64,000 nt of DNA, taken from Saprospiraceae bacterium. Lineage in GTDB: Bacteria; Bacteroidota; Bacteroidia; Chitinophagales; Saprospiraceae. Below, piece by piece: positions 1-9,645 of the stretch (positions within the stretch are counted from its first letter, which is position 1; each line of letters opens with the position of its first letter). Under the pieces are notes generated by a model. The model saw only the letters and a program-made list of their open reading frames with translations, was not told where the DNA came from and searched no databases. The stretch is taken from contig JADJLQ010000002.1 of assembly GCA_016709995.1 (NCBI GenBank), positions 124,001 to 188,000 on the forward strand. Direction: 5' to 3'. A program made the translations under genes and the position numbers.

Positions 1-1
1 G

Positions 2-250
2 ATGAAAGTAGTTGGAAACCATGCTTCAAGTGCCATTCAGGCAGTAGCTCTACTCATCTCTATGGGCAAAGGCATAGAGGAATTGGCCGAATGCGTCCAT
101 CCACATCCCTCTATCATCGAAGGGGTTCAAGAGTGTGTGCGGATGCTGATGGGAAAATCGTTGCTCAAACCCATGGCATTGAGTAATTCCCTTACTTGTA
201 AAAAATGGATAAATGGAAAATACATTAATATGCAGGATATTTCTGAGTGA
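2..250 (+). CDS. Dihydrolipoamide dehydrogenase, C-terminal end (5' truncated by window)
   Basis: Only the last 82 codons are in the window; the gene begins before base 1. The visible part matches the C-terminal dimerisation domain of pyridine-nucleotide disulfide oxidoreductases: a VGNHASSAIQ strand is followed by a helix and then the HPHPSI segment, which corresponds to the active-site His-x-His-Pro-(T/S) motif of lipoamide dehydrogenases. That histidine pairs with a glutamate to reprotonate the redox cysteine across the dimer. The tail after MGKSLLKP is longer than in typical Lpd proteins. The FAD and NAD domains and the redox disulfide are not visible, so mercuric or glutathione reductase relatives cannot be excluded; the family call is firmer than the exact enzyme. 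Confidence 0.75.
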   Translation: MKVVGNHASSAIQAVALLISMGKGIEELAECVHPHPSIIEGVQECVRMLMGKSLLKPMALSNSLTCKKWINGKYINMQDISE

Positions 251-345
251 CTTGGGATACTATTACCAAATCAATTTTATAACTATCCCATTGATCCTGC
301 AGAAAGGATATTAGGATTATAATCATGTAAGTTTAAATTCGCTCT

Positions 346-2649
346 ATGAAAATTATTTTTAAAACACATTTTTCTGCCTGTGTATTTGGGTTTATTCTCT
401 TGATGGCCTGTAATACGAATGATTCCGCCCCTACTGATGGCCAACCCAATGCCTTTATAGAGGATTTGATAAAAAAAATGACCCTTGAAGAAAAAATCGG
501 TCAGCTCAATCTCCTGACACCGGGTGGTGCAGTCACTGGTGAAGTAGTCAGCAAAGATGTAGAGATGAAAATCAAAACCGGCCAGGTCGGAGGGATATTT
601 GGCATACGCGGGGCAGACCTCACCCGCCGGGCTCAGCAGCTGGCTGTAGAGCAGAGTCGTCTAGGCATCCCCCTGATCACAGGTATGGATGTCATCCACG
701 GCCACCAAACCATCTTGCCCATCCCACTAGGACTATCTTGTAGCTGGGATATGTCCCTTATAAAACAATCCGCACAAATGGCTGCCAAAGAAGCCACCGC
801 GGATGGCCTGATGTGGACTTTTTTCACCCATGGTAGATATTGCAAGAGATCCGCGCTGGGGTCGCATTTCCGAAGGATCGGGCGAAGATACTTACCTAGG
901 TAGCAAGATAGCGGCCGCCATGGTCCAGGGATACCAGGGTACAGACTTATCCAATCCTATGACTATGCTAGCCTGTGTCAAACATTACGCCGCTTATGGT
1001 GCTGCCGAAGGAGGTCGCGATTATGCAGCGGGGGATATGAGCACTTTAAAACTGTACAATGAATACTTACCTCCCTATAAAGCAGCTGTTGATGCCGGAG
1101 TAGGATCCTTGATGAATTCTTTTAACGTAGTCGACTATACTCCGGCTACTGCCAATACACATCTGTTGAGTCAGGTACTCAGAAAGGACTGGGGTTTCGA
1201 TGGTCTCATCGTGACCGATTATACCTCTATCAACGAAATGGTCAACCATGGCATCGGTGATCTGCAGGAAGTGTCTGCCAGAGCTTTACGCGTCGGGGTT
1301 GATATGGATATGGTGGGTGAAGGCTTTCTCACGACACTCAAAAAATCATTGGAAGAAAAAAAATATCGGAGGATCAAATTAATCAGGCTTGCAGACGCGT
1401 GCTTCAAGCCAAATACAACCTTGGTTTGTTTGATGATCCTTATAAATACTTTGATACGGTGCGTGCAAAAAAAGATATTCTCTCAGCAGAGATGCGCGCT
1501 TTTGCCAGGGCTACGGCTGCAAAAAACTTTTGTTCTGCTGGAGAATAAAAATTCGATCCTGCCCTTAAAAAACAAGGAAGTATCGCGGTCATTGGTCCGC
1601 TTGCAGACAGCCGGCGGAATATGCTAGGCACCTGGTCAGTGTCGGGCGATTATACCAAAGCTGTGACGGTCATGGAGGGTATAAAAACTGTAGCTGGTGG
1701 GCAGTGCACTATCCGGTATGCCAAGGGGGCCAATCTGAGCGATGATACCACGTTTGCAAAAAAAGTCAACGTATTCGGCCAGGAGATTGAGATAGATAAA
1801 AGAAGCCCGGATGTCATGTTATCCGAAGCCTTGGCTCTTGCGCGCCAATCAGATGTGATCATAGCTGTCGTCGGTGAAGCTGCCGATATGACCGGTGAGG
1901 CCGCAAGTATGGCGGATATTGGGTTGCAAGCCAGTCAAAGAAAACTTCTGGAAGCCTTGAAAAAAACTGGCAAGCCGATTGTCATGATTTTATACAATGG
2001 ACGCCCTATGACTATCGATTGGGAATCAAAAAATATGGACGCAATCCTGGATGTTTGGTTTGGCGGTACGGAGGGGGCCAATGCCGTAGCAGATGTGCTA
2101 TTTGGAGATCAGTCTCCCCAGGGAAGGTTGACGACTTCCTTTCCGGTGCACGTAGGACAGATTCCTGTATACCATGCCATGCTCAATACTGGCAGACCTT
2201 ACCACGGAGAAGCTTTTTCTAAATTCAAATCAAATTACCTGGATATCCCCAACGAACCTCTTTACCCATTTGGTTATGGGCTGACTTATTCTTCCTGTCA
2301 ATATGGCAATCCTGATATTAGCAATGCAACTTTGCAAGGAGGCGGTACGATCAAGGTATCCATCCCGGTCATGAATAGCGGTACCCGTCCGGTAACAGAG
2401 ACCGTACAAATGTATATCCGGGATGTGGTAGGGTCTATCTCCAGACCCATGAAAGAACTCAAAGGGTTCGAACAAATCACTCTACAACCCGGAGAAAGTA
2501 AAACAGTAAGCTTCGATATCAAGGAGTCTCTTTTAAAATTTTACAATACCCGGTTAGAGTATATAGCTGAACCCGGACTATTTGAAGTTTTCGTGGGCCC
2601 CAATGCCCGGGATGTCAAAAAAGTAGATTTTGTGTTGAAGCTGGACTAA
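346..2649 (+). pseudogene. GH3 beta-glucosidase (BglX-like lipoprotein), four frameshifts
   Basis: Periplasmic glycoside hydrolase family 3 enzyme that would cleave beta-glucosides. The first segment has a lipoprotein signal ending in LMAC (Cys22) and the start of the GH3 barrel (EEKIGQLN, GMDVIHGH). The second has DPRWGRISEGSGED and the nucleophile region LIVTDYTSINEM. The third has the GH3-C domain (VVGEAADMTGEAASMA) and a C-terminal fibronectin-III-like domain. Reading continues only if one-base shifts are allowed at T-run 819-824 (one T too many), A-run 1356-1363 (one too few), A-run 1521-1526 (one too many) and A-run 1567-1572 (one too few), so the frame goes 1-2-1-2-1 and the net shift is zero. 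No other stop interrupts the corrected frame. Either recent decay or homopolymer sequencing errors; all four sites are homopolymers. Confidence 0.85.
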
Positions 2650-2799
2650 AGCTTCCCGTTCGGAGGGGTTGTGGGGTAGACTAGTAAAACTTTGCAACCA
2701 TTTTAGATTGAACCGTTTTTGTTCAGCACATAAAGAAATCATAGAGCGAGCTCCACTGGCTTTCGCTCAGACTTGACTTCTTCTACCCGCTAGGACTTT

Positions 2800-3207
2800 T
2801 TACATCGCTTTCATCTTATTTCCCCTGGCCTCATGCGTCACCTCAGCTAACCCAAGTGCTTCCATCAACGGTGGGATATACATACCAAATCGGCCGCGAA
2901 GTCCTTTTTTAAGACCATACCACCCACCCACAGGATTATTTGCTGAGCGGCCCCAGGCTTCTACGGTGCCTTCTTTGGCAGGTTTTTGCTCATCCGCACT
3001 GCCTAGTTCCATCCAATCGGCGTGTTTTATAAGCATTTTATGTAAGTCTTCCAGGCATGCTGGATTGTAGTGCAATACCGTTTTACCTACTGTACATACC
3101 AGGACCTCTTTGCCATCCTTTTCATCTACATGCATGGTATACCCGGATGTCAACGGAGGCGTCTTTAATACCAAGGGCTTTTCTTTACTTCCTATTTTAT
3201 ATTTCAT
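2800..3207 (-). CDS. Conserved hypothetical protein, 135 aa
   Basis: I do not recognise a characterised family. The protein is soluble, with no signal peptide or membrane segment. It opens with a lysine-rich strand (KYKIGSKEKPLVLKTPP), carries a GYTMHVDEKDGKEVLVCTVG segment and ends in a Trp/Gly-rich part (GGWYGLKKGLRGRFGMYIPP). It is the last gene of a minus-strand run headed by the ECF sigma factor at 4851, 16 bp after the 101-aa gene, so it is probably co-transcribed with it. The intact frame and tight spacing support a real gene. Function unknown. Confidence 0.7.
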   Translation of the reverse strand: MKYKIGSKEKPLVLKTPPLTSGYTMHVDEKDGKEVLVCTVGKTVLHYNPACLEDLHKMLIKHADWMELGSADEQKPAKEGTVEAWGRSANNPVGGWYGLKKGLRGRFGMYIPPLMEALGLAEVTHEARGNKMKAM

Positions 3208-3223
3208 ATTGCTTTATTTTTTA

Positions 3224-3529
3224 TCAAAAACTTGTAGATGATCCGATCAAAATTAATATTTCTTGTTTGGGGGGCACTTCCAGACCGCTGGCCTTGAGCT
3301 GCTGTTGAAAAAACTTAAACGAAGCCAGCTCATTTAAAAAATTTTGGTCATCATCAGATTGGAAGATAGCCGTATGAATAAATGTTTTGTCGTCTTCTTT
3401 GATACAGGCGTGATATAATAGTCCTGCACGATGGAGTTGTTGCAGGTCCGTCATCACTGCCTGGATATTGATTTTGTTCTGTGCTGCAAAACCGGCTTGC
3501 ACGGTGTAAGTGACTTGTATGGTTTTCAT
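3224..3529 (-). CDS. Small protein resembling antibiotic-biosynthesis-monooxygenase-like domains
   Basis: A 101-residue protein without signal peptide. It begins with a beta strand (KTIQVTYTVQAGF), then a helix (INIQAVMTDLQQLH), then strands containing FIHTAIFQSDD and a terminal helix with FKFFQQQLKASGLEVPP. This order resembles the ferredoxin-like alpha/beta barrel of dimeric ABM and stress-response A/B domains, which often act as small monooxygenases or ligand-binding proteins. That is a fold-level guess only; no catalytic residue is recognisable. It sits between the SRPBCC gene (9 bp upstream) and the 135-aa hypothetical gene, in the sigma-factor run. Confidence 0.6.
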   Translation of the reverse strand: MKTIQVTYTVQAGFAAQNKINIQAVMTDLQQLHRAGLLYHACIKEDDKTFIHTAIFQSDDDQNFLNELASFKFFQQQLKASGLEVPPKQEILILIGSSTSF

Positions 3530-3538
3530 CCTTTAATC

Positions 3539-3997
3539 TTATTTAGATTGCATGATTAATTCTGCTTCGTGTTTTAAATCTGCTGCAAATCGTTCAAACG
3601 ATTCGTCAAATGGGGGTATCATTTTTGCAAAAAGGGGGAAGAGCAAACCTCCGATTTTTTCTCTCATCGTGAAGGTGACCAATCCATTTGTTTTTTGATC
3701 CAACGTGTATACGCGCGTGCCTTGCGCATCGCCCCAGGCCAGTTTTTTGTTGACTTCCATTTCTTTTACTTTCAGCTTAAAAGTGCGTTTGGCATCGAGG
3801 ATCGATTTAAGTTTGACCGTTTCGCCAAGAGCTATTTTACCTTCCAGTAGGGTGACCGTGGAGTTCCACCTGGCGTAATCATCAGCGGTGGTCAGTAAGG
3901 CCCAGATCACTGATGTATCCGCCTGGATATCGGTGCTGACGGTAGTCTGACGGCTAAAAGTAGTTTTGACGGTTTCTGCTATTTCTATGGTTGACAT
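3539..3997 (-). CDS. SRPBCC (polyketide cyclase/START-like) family protein
   Basis: A 152-residue protein with the helix-grip pattern of SRPBCC proteins: STDIQADTSVIWALLTTADD at the start, WNSTVTLLEGKIALGETVKL in the first strands, a basic strand RTFKLKVKEMEVNKKLAWGD, then FTMREKIGGLLFPLF, and a long C-terminal helix (DESFERFAADLKHEAEL). Such proteins bind hydrophobic ligands in a deep cavity; the ligand here cannot be read from sequence. It is cytoplasmic, with no signal peptide. It lies 50 bp downstream of the ECF sigma gene and 9 bp upstream of the ABM-like gene, so it is likely part of the sigma factor's own operon. Confidence 0.8.
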   Translation of the reverse strand: MSTIEIAETVKTTFSRQTTVSTDIQADTSVIWALLTTADDYARWNSTVTLLEGKIALGETVKLKSILDAKRTFKLKVKEMEVNKKLAWGDAQGTRVYTLDQKTNGLVTFTMREKIGGLLFPLFAKMIPPFDESFERFAADLKHEAELIMQSK

Positions 3998-4047
3998 CGG
4001 CTAGATATTTAATAACTTGGACGATTCAGCCATAGAAAATGATAGGA

Positions 4048-4851
4048 TCAGGAGGCAGTTGCTTCCATCCTTTTTTCCATCACCTGCCTATTATGCTCTA
4101 AATGAAAGAGTTGCAGGTCAGCTGCCGGAGATTCGAACGGATCCGTTTCCTGTAAAATTTTCATCCGAAGGTCAAACAGGTGTTCTTTGTCTTTATTGGT
4201 GGCTTGTTTCACGAGGTCCAGCTTCATCAATTCTTCCTGGGCATTTTGTTTGGGATTGAAGATGCCATTGAGTTCAGAGCATTGGTGACAGACTCCATTT
4301 TTATTGATCAGGGCACACCGTCCTTCGTAGATATCGATCATTTTTGACCTGCCGGTATGGAGGTAATATTTGACCATCGCTTCGTTGGTATTCAAGATGA
4401 CCGCGATATCGGGGACTTTAAATGAGTACACTTCTTTAAGGTAAATGCAGAGCTGCTGTTCGAGGGGCAGGGATTTGGAGATACAGGTAAAACATAGGAC
4501 TATATGTTCTTTGGCTTCGTACTGACCCTGCGGCGAATGGGTCCTGATTTCCATCGCTTTTTCAAAAAATGGCCGGTTGACCAACGCAGCTGCTTTGGTG
4601 ATATCCGTAACATTTTCTACCCAGCGCTTTTGTACGCGGAGATTGTCTTTGGCCAGATTGGAAGCTATGGCAAAAATCCAGGTCTTTAGACTGGATTCTG
4701 ACCTGAACGTAGCTAGTTTGTCGAGTGCCTTAATATAGGTGTCGTGCATGATGTCCTCGGCATCTGGGACACTCGTGGTGATCCTTAAAATATAGGACTT
4801 TAATTGACTTGCACAATTTTGAAATTCCTGATCGAAAAGTTCTGTAGTCAT
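4048..4851 (-). CDS. ECF RNA polymerase sigma factor with C-terminal CxxC extension
   Basis: Sigma-70-family factor. Region 2 is clear in the first 80 residues (VPDAEDIMHDTYIKALDKL, FRSESSLKTWIFAIASNLA). Region 4 follows near residues 125-170 (SLPLEQQLCIYLKEVYSFKV, then DIAVILNTNEAMVKYYLHTG). After region 4 there are about 90 extra residues, beginning with a cysteine-bearing segment GVCHQCSELNG and ending in a charged helical tail. At 267 residues it is much longer than a minimal ECF factor (about 180). No anti-sigma gene lies next to it; three small genes follow on the same strand. The CxxC segment could bind metal or sense redox state and so stand in for an anti-sigma factor; that is inference. 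Confidence 0.9.
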   Translation of the reverse strand: MTTELFDQEFQNCASQLKSYILRITTSVPDAEDIMHDTYIKALDKLATFRSESSLKTWIFAIASNLAKDNLRVQKRWVENVTDITKAAALVNRPFFEKAMEIRTHSPQGQYEAKEHIVLCFTCISKSLPLEQQLCIYLKEVYSFKVPDIAVILNTNEAMVKYYLHTGRSKMIDIYEGRCALINKNGVCHQCSELNGIFNPKQNAQEELMKLDLVKQATNKDKEHLFDLRMKILQETDPFESPAADLQLFHLEHNRQVMEKRMEATAS

Positions 4852-5031
4852 CCTGGATGGGAACGAAAGTAAAAAGGATAATATTAGTTGTTATGCGGCA
4901 AATAATCAAGAGCTATACGACTAACTAATGTCTAACACCCAAAGAAGTCATAAGCTAACGCAATTGCTTCCCTCAAAATTTGACTTCTGCTCCCCCTTCT
5001 TTATCCCCCTGTTATTATTTATTTTCACTCA

Positions 5032-7386
5032 ATGAATTCCATGGTATCAAAGCTGCTACTATCGTGTATACTACTTATCTGTATTTGCTGCAAATCCAAA
5101 GTGCCGGATCCACTGATCGCTACCACCGCACAGGGTGGAGTGTATACCACCGAGCAAGCTGTCTCGGTTGCTATGCTATATTCTACGGCATGTGCGAGCT
5201 GTCATGGTCCTGCCGGCAGAGGTACAGAAGGCGGCCCTCCCCTGACCGGCAGTTTGTTTTTATCGAAATGGAAAGATCTGCCATTGGCTAATCTGTTTGA
5301 CCTCACCAAAAACACCATGCCCAAAAACAATCCCCGGGCCTATGATGATAGTATATATGTATCCCTGATCGCATATCTTCTTCAATTAAATAATTATCCT
5401 GCCGGCGCACTTGCCCTCTCTCCGGATAAAAACCTATTGAGCCAGATTAAACCAGGCATGGCTCCTGAACCCCTGGTTCCTTATAAATATGCTCCCAAAA
5501 ATGCTGAAGAAGTGATCAAGTCCATCGAGGGCGACTGGCCTGTGCATCGCAGTGATTTCTACAGCACCAACTACTCTGGTCTCGAGCAGATCAAGTCAGA
5601 CAATATAAAAGATTTGAAAATCCTGTGGCGGTGGAAAACGGACAATTTCGGACCCACCCCGGAGTATAATTATGAAGTAACTCCTTTGATGGTCGGCGGG
5701 CTCCTTTTCACTACTGCCGGATCCCGAAGGGCAGTGGCAGCCATTGATGCCCGCACGGGCGAGACCCGGTGGACCTATTCATTAAACGAAGGGGCACGGA
5801 CCGCTTATGCGCCCAGGCAAAACTCTGGCCGTGGAGTAGCCTATTGGAAAAATAAAAACGGTGCAGACCGGGTCGTCTATATCACTCCAACTTATCAACT
5901 CATAGCCCTCGATGCCCAAACTGGCCTACCCGTCGCGTCCTTTGGTGAAAAAGGGATCGTAGACCTCCGGAAAGCGCTAGGACTGGATCCGGTCACTGCA
6001 GTGATCGGATCAACATCCCCTCCCATCATCGTCAATGATGTCATCATCACCGGTTCTTCTTTTCCAACCGGACTTGCCCCAAGATCCATGCGCGAAATGC
6101 GTGGGGATATTTCTGCTTACGATGTCCGAACCGGTAACCGCCTCTGGATCTTTCATACCATTCCACAGCAAGGAGAGTATGGCAATGAATCTTGGAAAAA
6201 CGACAGTTGGAAATATACAGGAAATGTAGGTTCCTGGCCACCGCTCTCCGCCGATCCGGAATTGGGTTATGTGTACCTGCCCCTGGAAGCTGCCACCGGT
6301 GATCTCTATGGTGGACACCGTCCGGGTGACAACCTTTTTTCGCAGAGCCTGGTGTGCCTGGATGTGAAGACCGGCAAGCGGATATGGCATTTTCAAATGA
6401 TCCACCACGATACCTGGGACTACGACTTACCGGCACCCCCGGTCCTGGCCAATATCGAAGTTGACGGAGCAAAAATTAAAGCAGTGGCACAAGTATCCAA
6501 GCAAGGATTTGTCTATGTATTTGATCGGGTCACCGGCAAACCGGTCTGGCCCATCATAGAGCAGCCGGTGCCGAAGAGTGAAGTCCCGGGAGAAGAAAGT
6601 GCGCCTACCCAGCCTTTTCCCACCAAACCGCTTCCATTCGACCGACAGGGGGTGACAGAAGACATCCTGATTGATTTTACGCCACAATTAAAACAAGAAG
6701 CCCTCGATATTGTCAAGCGGTATAAGTACGGTCCCTTATACACTCCGATCACAGTGCATGACCCGTCTGGCACCCAGGGTACACTCATGTTGCCTTCGGC
6801 TACAGGCGGCGCCAACTGGCAGGGAGCTATACTCGATCCCGAGACCAATATCCTATACGTAACCTCCACCACCAATATCGAAGCGATGGCTTTGTTTTCC
6901 GAACCCGATATATCCGATATGAAGTATGTGGCCTGGTGGACCGGTGGTTTTGGATTTGGCCAGGGAGGACCGCAGGGACTGCCCCTGGTCAAGCCGCCCT
7001 GGGGTCGCATCACCGCCATCAACCTCAATACCGGAGATCATGCCTGGATGATACCCAATGGAGAAACCCCCGAATGGGTCACCAATAATCCCGCACTCAA
7101 AAAAATCAAGCTCCCTCCGACCGGCAATCCGGACCGGGTAGGAATGCTCGTGACTAAAACATTGTTATTTGCCGGAGAAGGATCCGGCTTGTACGGGGCC
7201 GCAGGGGGTGGTGGCAATAAACTAAGGGCCATCAACAAATCTACCGGCGAGGTGATATCAACACTTACGTTGCCTGCTTCCCAAACCGGATTGCCGATGA
7301 CTTATTCGATCAACGGCAAGCAGTATATTGTCTTGGCTATTGGGGGTAAGGATCATCCGGGGGAGTTGGTTGCGTTGGGGCTTTGA
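5032..7386 (+). CDS. PQQ-dependent dehydrogenase (quinoprotein) with N-terminal cytochrome c domain
   Basis: A 784-residue lipoprotein-type export signal (LICICC, Cys19 or Cys20) is followed by a cytochrome c domain with the haem motif CASCH at residues 54-58 and a probable distal Met in NTMPKNNPRAYDD. From about residue 165 the eight-bladed PQQ propeller follows, with repeated blade motifs such as DARTGETRW, DAQTGLPVA, DVRTGNRLW, DVKTGKRIW, DRVTGKPVW and NKSTGEV. It resembles glucose/sugar dehydrogenases of the mGDH type, although the substrate cannot be read. Electrons would pass from PQQ to its own haem and then to the respiratory chain. In many quinohaemoproteins the cytochrome is C-terminal; here it is first. 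Start chosen at 5032; 5041 is an alternative four codons in. It stands alone on the plus strand. Confidence 0.9.
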   Translation: MNSMVSKLLLSCILLICICCKSKVPDPLIATTAQGGVYTTEQAVSVAMLYSTACASCHGPAGRGTEGGPPLTGSLFLSKWKDLPLANLFDLTKNTMPKNNPRAYDDSIYVSLIAYLLQLNNYPAGALALSPDKNLLSQIKPGMAPEPLVPYKYAPKNAEEVIKSIEGDWPVHRSDFYSTNYSGLEQIKSDNIKDLKILWRWKTDNFGPTPEYNYEVTPLMVGGLLFTTAGSRRAVAAIDARTGETRWTYSLNEGARTAYAPRQNSGRGVAYWKNKNGADRVVYITPTYQLIALDAQTGLPVASFGEKGIVDLRKALGLDPVTAVIGSTSPPIIVNDVIITGSSFPTGLAPRSMREMRGDISAYDVRTGNRLWIFHTIPQQGEYGNESWKNDSWKYTGNVGSWPPLSADPELGYVYLPLEAATGDLYGGHRPGDNLFSQSLVCLDVKTGKRIWHFQMIHHDTWDYDLPAPPVLANIEVDGAKIKAVAQVSKQGFVYVFDRVTGKPVWPIIEQPVPKSEVPGEESAPTQPFPTKPLPFDRQGVTEDILIDFTPQLKQEALDIVKRYKYGPLYTPITVHDPSGTQGTLMLPSATGGANWQGAILDPETNILYVTSTTNIEAMALFSEPDISDMKYVAWWTGGFGFGQGGPQGLPLVKPPWGRITAINLNTGDHAWMIPNGETPEWVTNNPALKKIKLPPTGNPDRVGMLVTKTLLFAGEGSGLYGAAGGGGNKLRAINKSTGEVISTLTLPASQTGLPMTYSINGKQYIVLAIGGKDHPGELVALGL

Positions 7387-7449
7387 GGTGTGGATGGAGT
7401 GATTACGTTGGGATTTATTTCCATTTCTTTGTCAATTACTACACGGTTT

Positions 7450-8844
7450 TTATTTCACAAAGTAAACACTGAAGTTTTTTATTTTAGGTTTTGCTTCCGA
7501 TTCTGAAATTACCAATCTGATCTTTGATATTTCAACAGGATCTATGATTTGAATTCTTTTATGGCCAATACATTCTCCACGGCCAACCTCCTTCCAGGCA
7601 TCATTGATGGAAGCCTCAATGGTATACTTCCTTGCCTGTTCGCCATTTACAATGTCTTCCTGAAGAATGATATGGTTTACTTTAGTTGCTTTTGGTAAGG
7701 AAAGTTCTAATACATCCCCTTCACCATGCGTCGTGGCAATTGGTTTTCCAAAACTCTTTTTTATCTCATCTCCCCATTCCTTCAGGCGTTTCACATCGGG
7801 TGCCGGAATTAATCCCCTGGGATCAGGTGTAACGCCCATGATCAGGGTAGAATTGTGCCCTACAGAATTGTTATACATATCCATCAGATTTTCCAGTGGG
7901 TAAATATGGGCTTCATCTCCAGGTTCCCAAAACCATTCATGGCGACCATTATATCCTCTTAATGGAGCATCGCTCATAGCAGGCATCCAGTATTTCCCAT
8001 CGGGATCGCCGTGTTTAAGCAATTGATAATATTCAGCCTGGGTATCACCGGCATGTGAATAAACATTGGGAAAGGTGGCCCAACAGGGATAAGGCACTGT
8101 CCCTGATTCGGAACCTCCCCACCTTACTTCAGCCAGTTGATTATTATGGTAGAATATACAATTGGGTTGGTATTTTTTAACGATGGGCAACACATCCGGT
8201 GCTCCAAGGTCCGGATGGCTGGCACCACCATCAAACCATATTTCAAACAATTCACCGTACCGGGTACAAATTTCGGTAACCATGCCTTCAACCATTTTAT
8301 TGTAGTATGCCTGGCGGTTTTTCTGAAACGCTCCTTCGCCATTGACCTTAAAATCATACACACCCAAAAAAGAATTCCACCGGATACCCAAATAAATGCC
8401 AGGTTTAATGCCGTATTTATGACAAGAGTGAACAAAGTCGCGTACAATATCGCCTTGCCCGTTTTTCCACTTCAACGCTTTTACACTATACGGATTTACA
8501 TCTGATGGGTAAAGCGCAAATCCGGTTTCATGGGTTGCGGTAAGGATAGCAAATTTAAACCCTGCCGCTTTGACTGCCTTAATCCACTGGTCCGTATTTA
8601 AGTGTTCGGGATTAAAGATCTGATAATCGGGAATAGGGTTGGTACGGTTACTTGACTGACCATTTTGCTCATATTTTTTTCCATCAAACACATGCAGATC
8701 GTAAGAGAAAAGTACACCCATTTCCGCCTGTTGCCAGGCCAATTGGGCGGCATTAGGTTTGGGGATACCCAATGCCGATTCCTGAGCTACAGTGCTGCAA
8801 TACCACGAATAAAGAAGAATAAATAACACTAAATACTTTTTCAT
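7450..8844 (-). CDS. GH29 alpha-L-fucosidase
   Basis: Secreted retaining alpha-L-fucosidase of family 29. A signal peptide covers about residues 1-20 (YSWYCSTVA then Q). The catalytic barrel shows FAILTATHETGFALYPS, the counterpart of the family's HH-containing strand; YGIKPGIYLGIRWNS; and the nucleophile segment YGELFEIWFDGG with Asp205. A C-terminal discoidin-like beta domain follows from about residue 370 and ends in KIRLVISESEAKPKIKNFSV. Length (464) is normal for GH29 with one accessory domain. It is the last gene of a minus-strand group after the GH95 and SGNH genes, which suggests shared use of a fucosylated glycan. Confidence 0.93.
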   Translation of the reverse strand: MKKYLVLFILLYSWYCSTVAQESALGIPKPNAAQLAWQQAEMGVLFSYDLHVFDGKKYEQNGQSSNRTNPIPDYQIFNPEHLNTDQWIKAVKAAGFKFAILTATHETGFALYPSDVNPYSVKALKWKNGQGDIVRDFVHSCHKYGIKPGIYLGIRWNSFLGVYDFKVNGEGAFQKNRQAYYNKMVEGMVTEICTRYGELFEIWFDGGASHPDLGAPDVLPIVKKYQPNCIFYHNNQLAEVRWGGSESGTVPYPCWATFPNVYSHAGDTQAEYYQLLKHGDPDGKYWMPAMSDAPLRGYNGRHEWFWEPGDEAHIYPLENLMDMYNNSVGHNSTLIMGVTPDPRGLIPAPDVKRLKEWGDEIKKSFGKPIATTHGEGDVLELSLPKATKVNHIILQEDIVNGEQARKYTIEASINDAWKEVGRGECIGHKRIQIIDPVEISKIRLVISESEAKPKIKNFSVYFVK

Positions 8845-8907
8845 TTTCTGGTTTTTTAGATATTCGAAGTCCAGGTTGTTGAATGATTAACTCATTTAGA
8901 ATAACTT

Positions 8908-9570
8908 CTATTTTTTAATTGCTGTAATAAGAAATTTGGACACTAATTCACCAAGTTTTTCATATCCCAGGTCAGTATAGTGAACATCGTCTGATCCTTT
9001 TCCATATTTATGGTGAATTGAAATGGATTGATCATAAAGGTCGTTTACAATAACCGAATGCTTCTTCATGATCCTTTTTGCTGCATCATTATATCGAATT
9101 GCATCCTCTTTAAATCGGCCAGCTTCATTTTCGGGAACATAGGTGGTTGTTACAAAAATCAATTTTGCCTGAGTTAGCGTTTGTAGCCGGGTTACAATTG
9201 AGTCAAGATTTGAGGCATATTCGTCAATTGTGTAAGTGATTTTTCCATTTTCTTTATCTCTGTTTCCCTGGACTTTTGAATCGGGGTGGCGATAGCATAA
9301 ATCCCATAGCCCCCAGTTGAATTGAATTATATCCCATTTTTCATCCCCAATCCATTCATCTACTTTTTCCAATCCGGTACCTGTATGTTGAGCATTTCCT
9401 GGATTATGAAAGATCGTTGCCTTTTTAATCAATTTTTTCTTTACAAATGGAGTGTATCCTATCGAAATTGAATCACCGATTATGAGTATTCTGGGTATAT
9501 ATTTTACAAAACCGGTCAAGGAAATAATAAGTATTGCTAAAATTATTAATCTACCGTTTACTGATCGCAT
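8908..9570 (-). CDS. SGNH/GDSL-family hydrolase (probable carbohydrate esterase)
   Basis: A 220-residue protein with an N-terminal hydrophobic export segment and the SGNH signature. Block I is ILIIGDSISIGY, with Ser34 as nucleophile. Block II is around WDIIQFNWGLWD, where the glycine and asparagine form the oxyanion hole. Block V is DDVHYTDLGY with the Asp-x-x-His-type end (here DVH). Such enzymes often deacetylate glycans. It lies 63 bp upstream of the GH29 gene and 75 bp downstream of GH95, all on the minus strand, so removal of acyl groups from a fucosylated polymer is a reasonable inference. The substrate is not established by sequence. Confidence 0.85.
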   Translation of the reverse strand: MRSVNGRLIILAILIISLTGFVKYIPRILIIGDSISIGYTPFVKKKLIKKATIFHNPGNAQHTGTGLEKVDEWIGDEKWDIIQFNWGLWDLCYRHPDSKVQGNRDKENGKITYTIDEYASNLDSIVTRLQTLTQAKLIFVTTTYVPENEAGRFKEDAIRYNDAAKRIMKKHSVIVNDLYDQSISIHHKYGKGSDDVHYTDLGYEKLGELVSKFLITAIKK

Positions 9571-9645
9571 GATGAATAGGTGATTTATTCAGTTTATGAG
9601 TGCTCTTGTGAGGAACGGCCGTTTTTTAATACACAATATATAGTG

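Noticed and set aside
346..2649. Programmed frameshifting in the GH3 gene
   Set aside because: Four alternating shifts at plain homopolymers without slippery heptamers or stimulatory structures are better explained by mutation or sequencing error.
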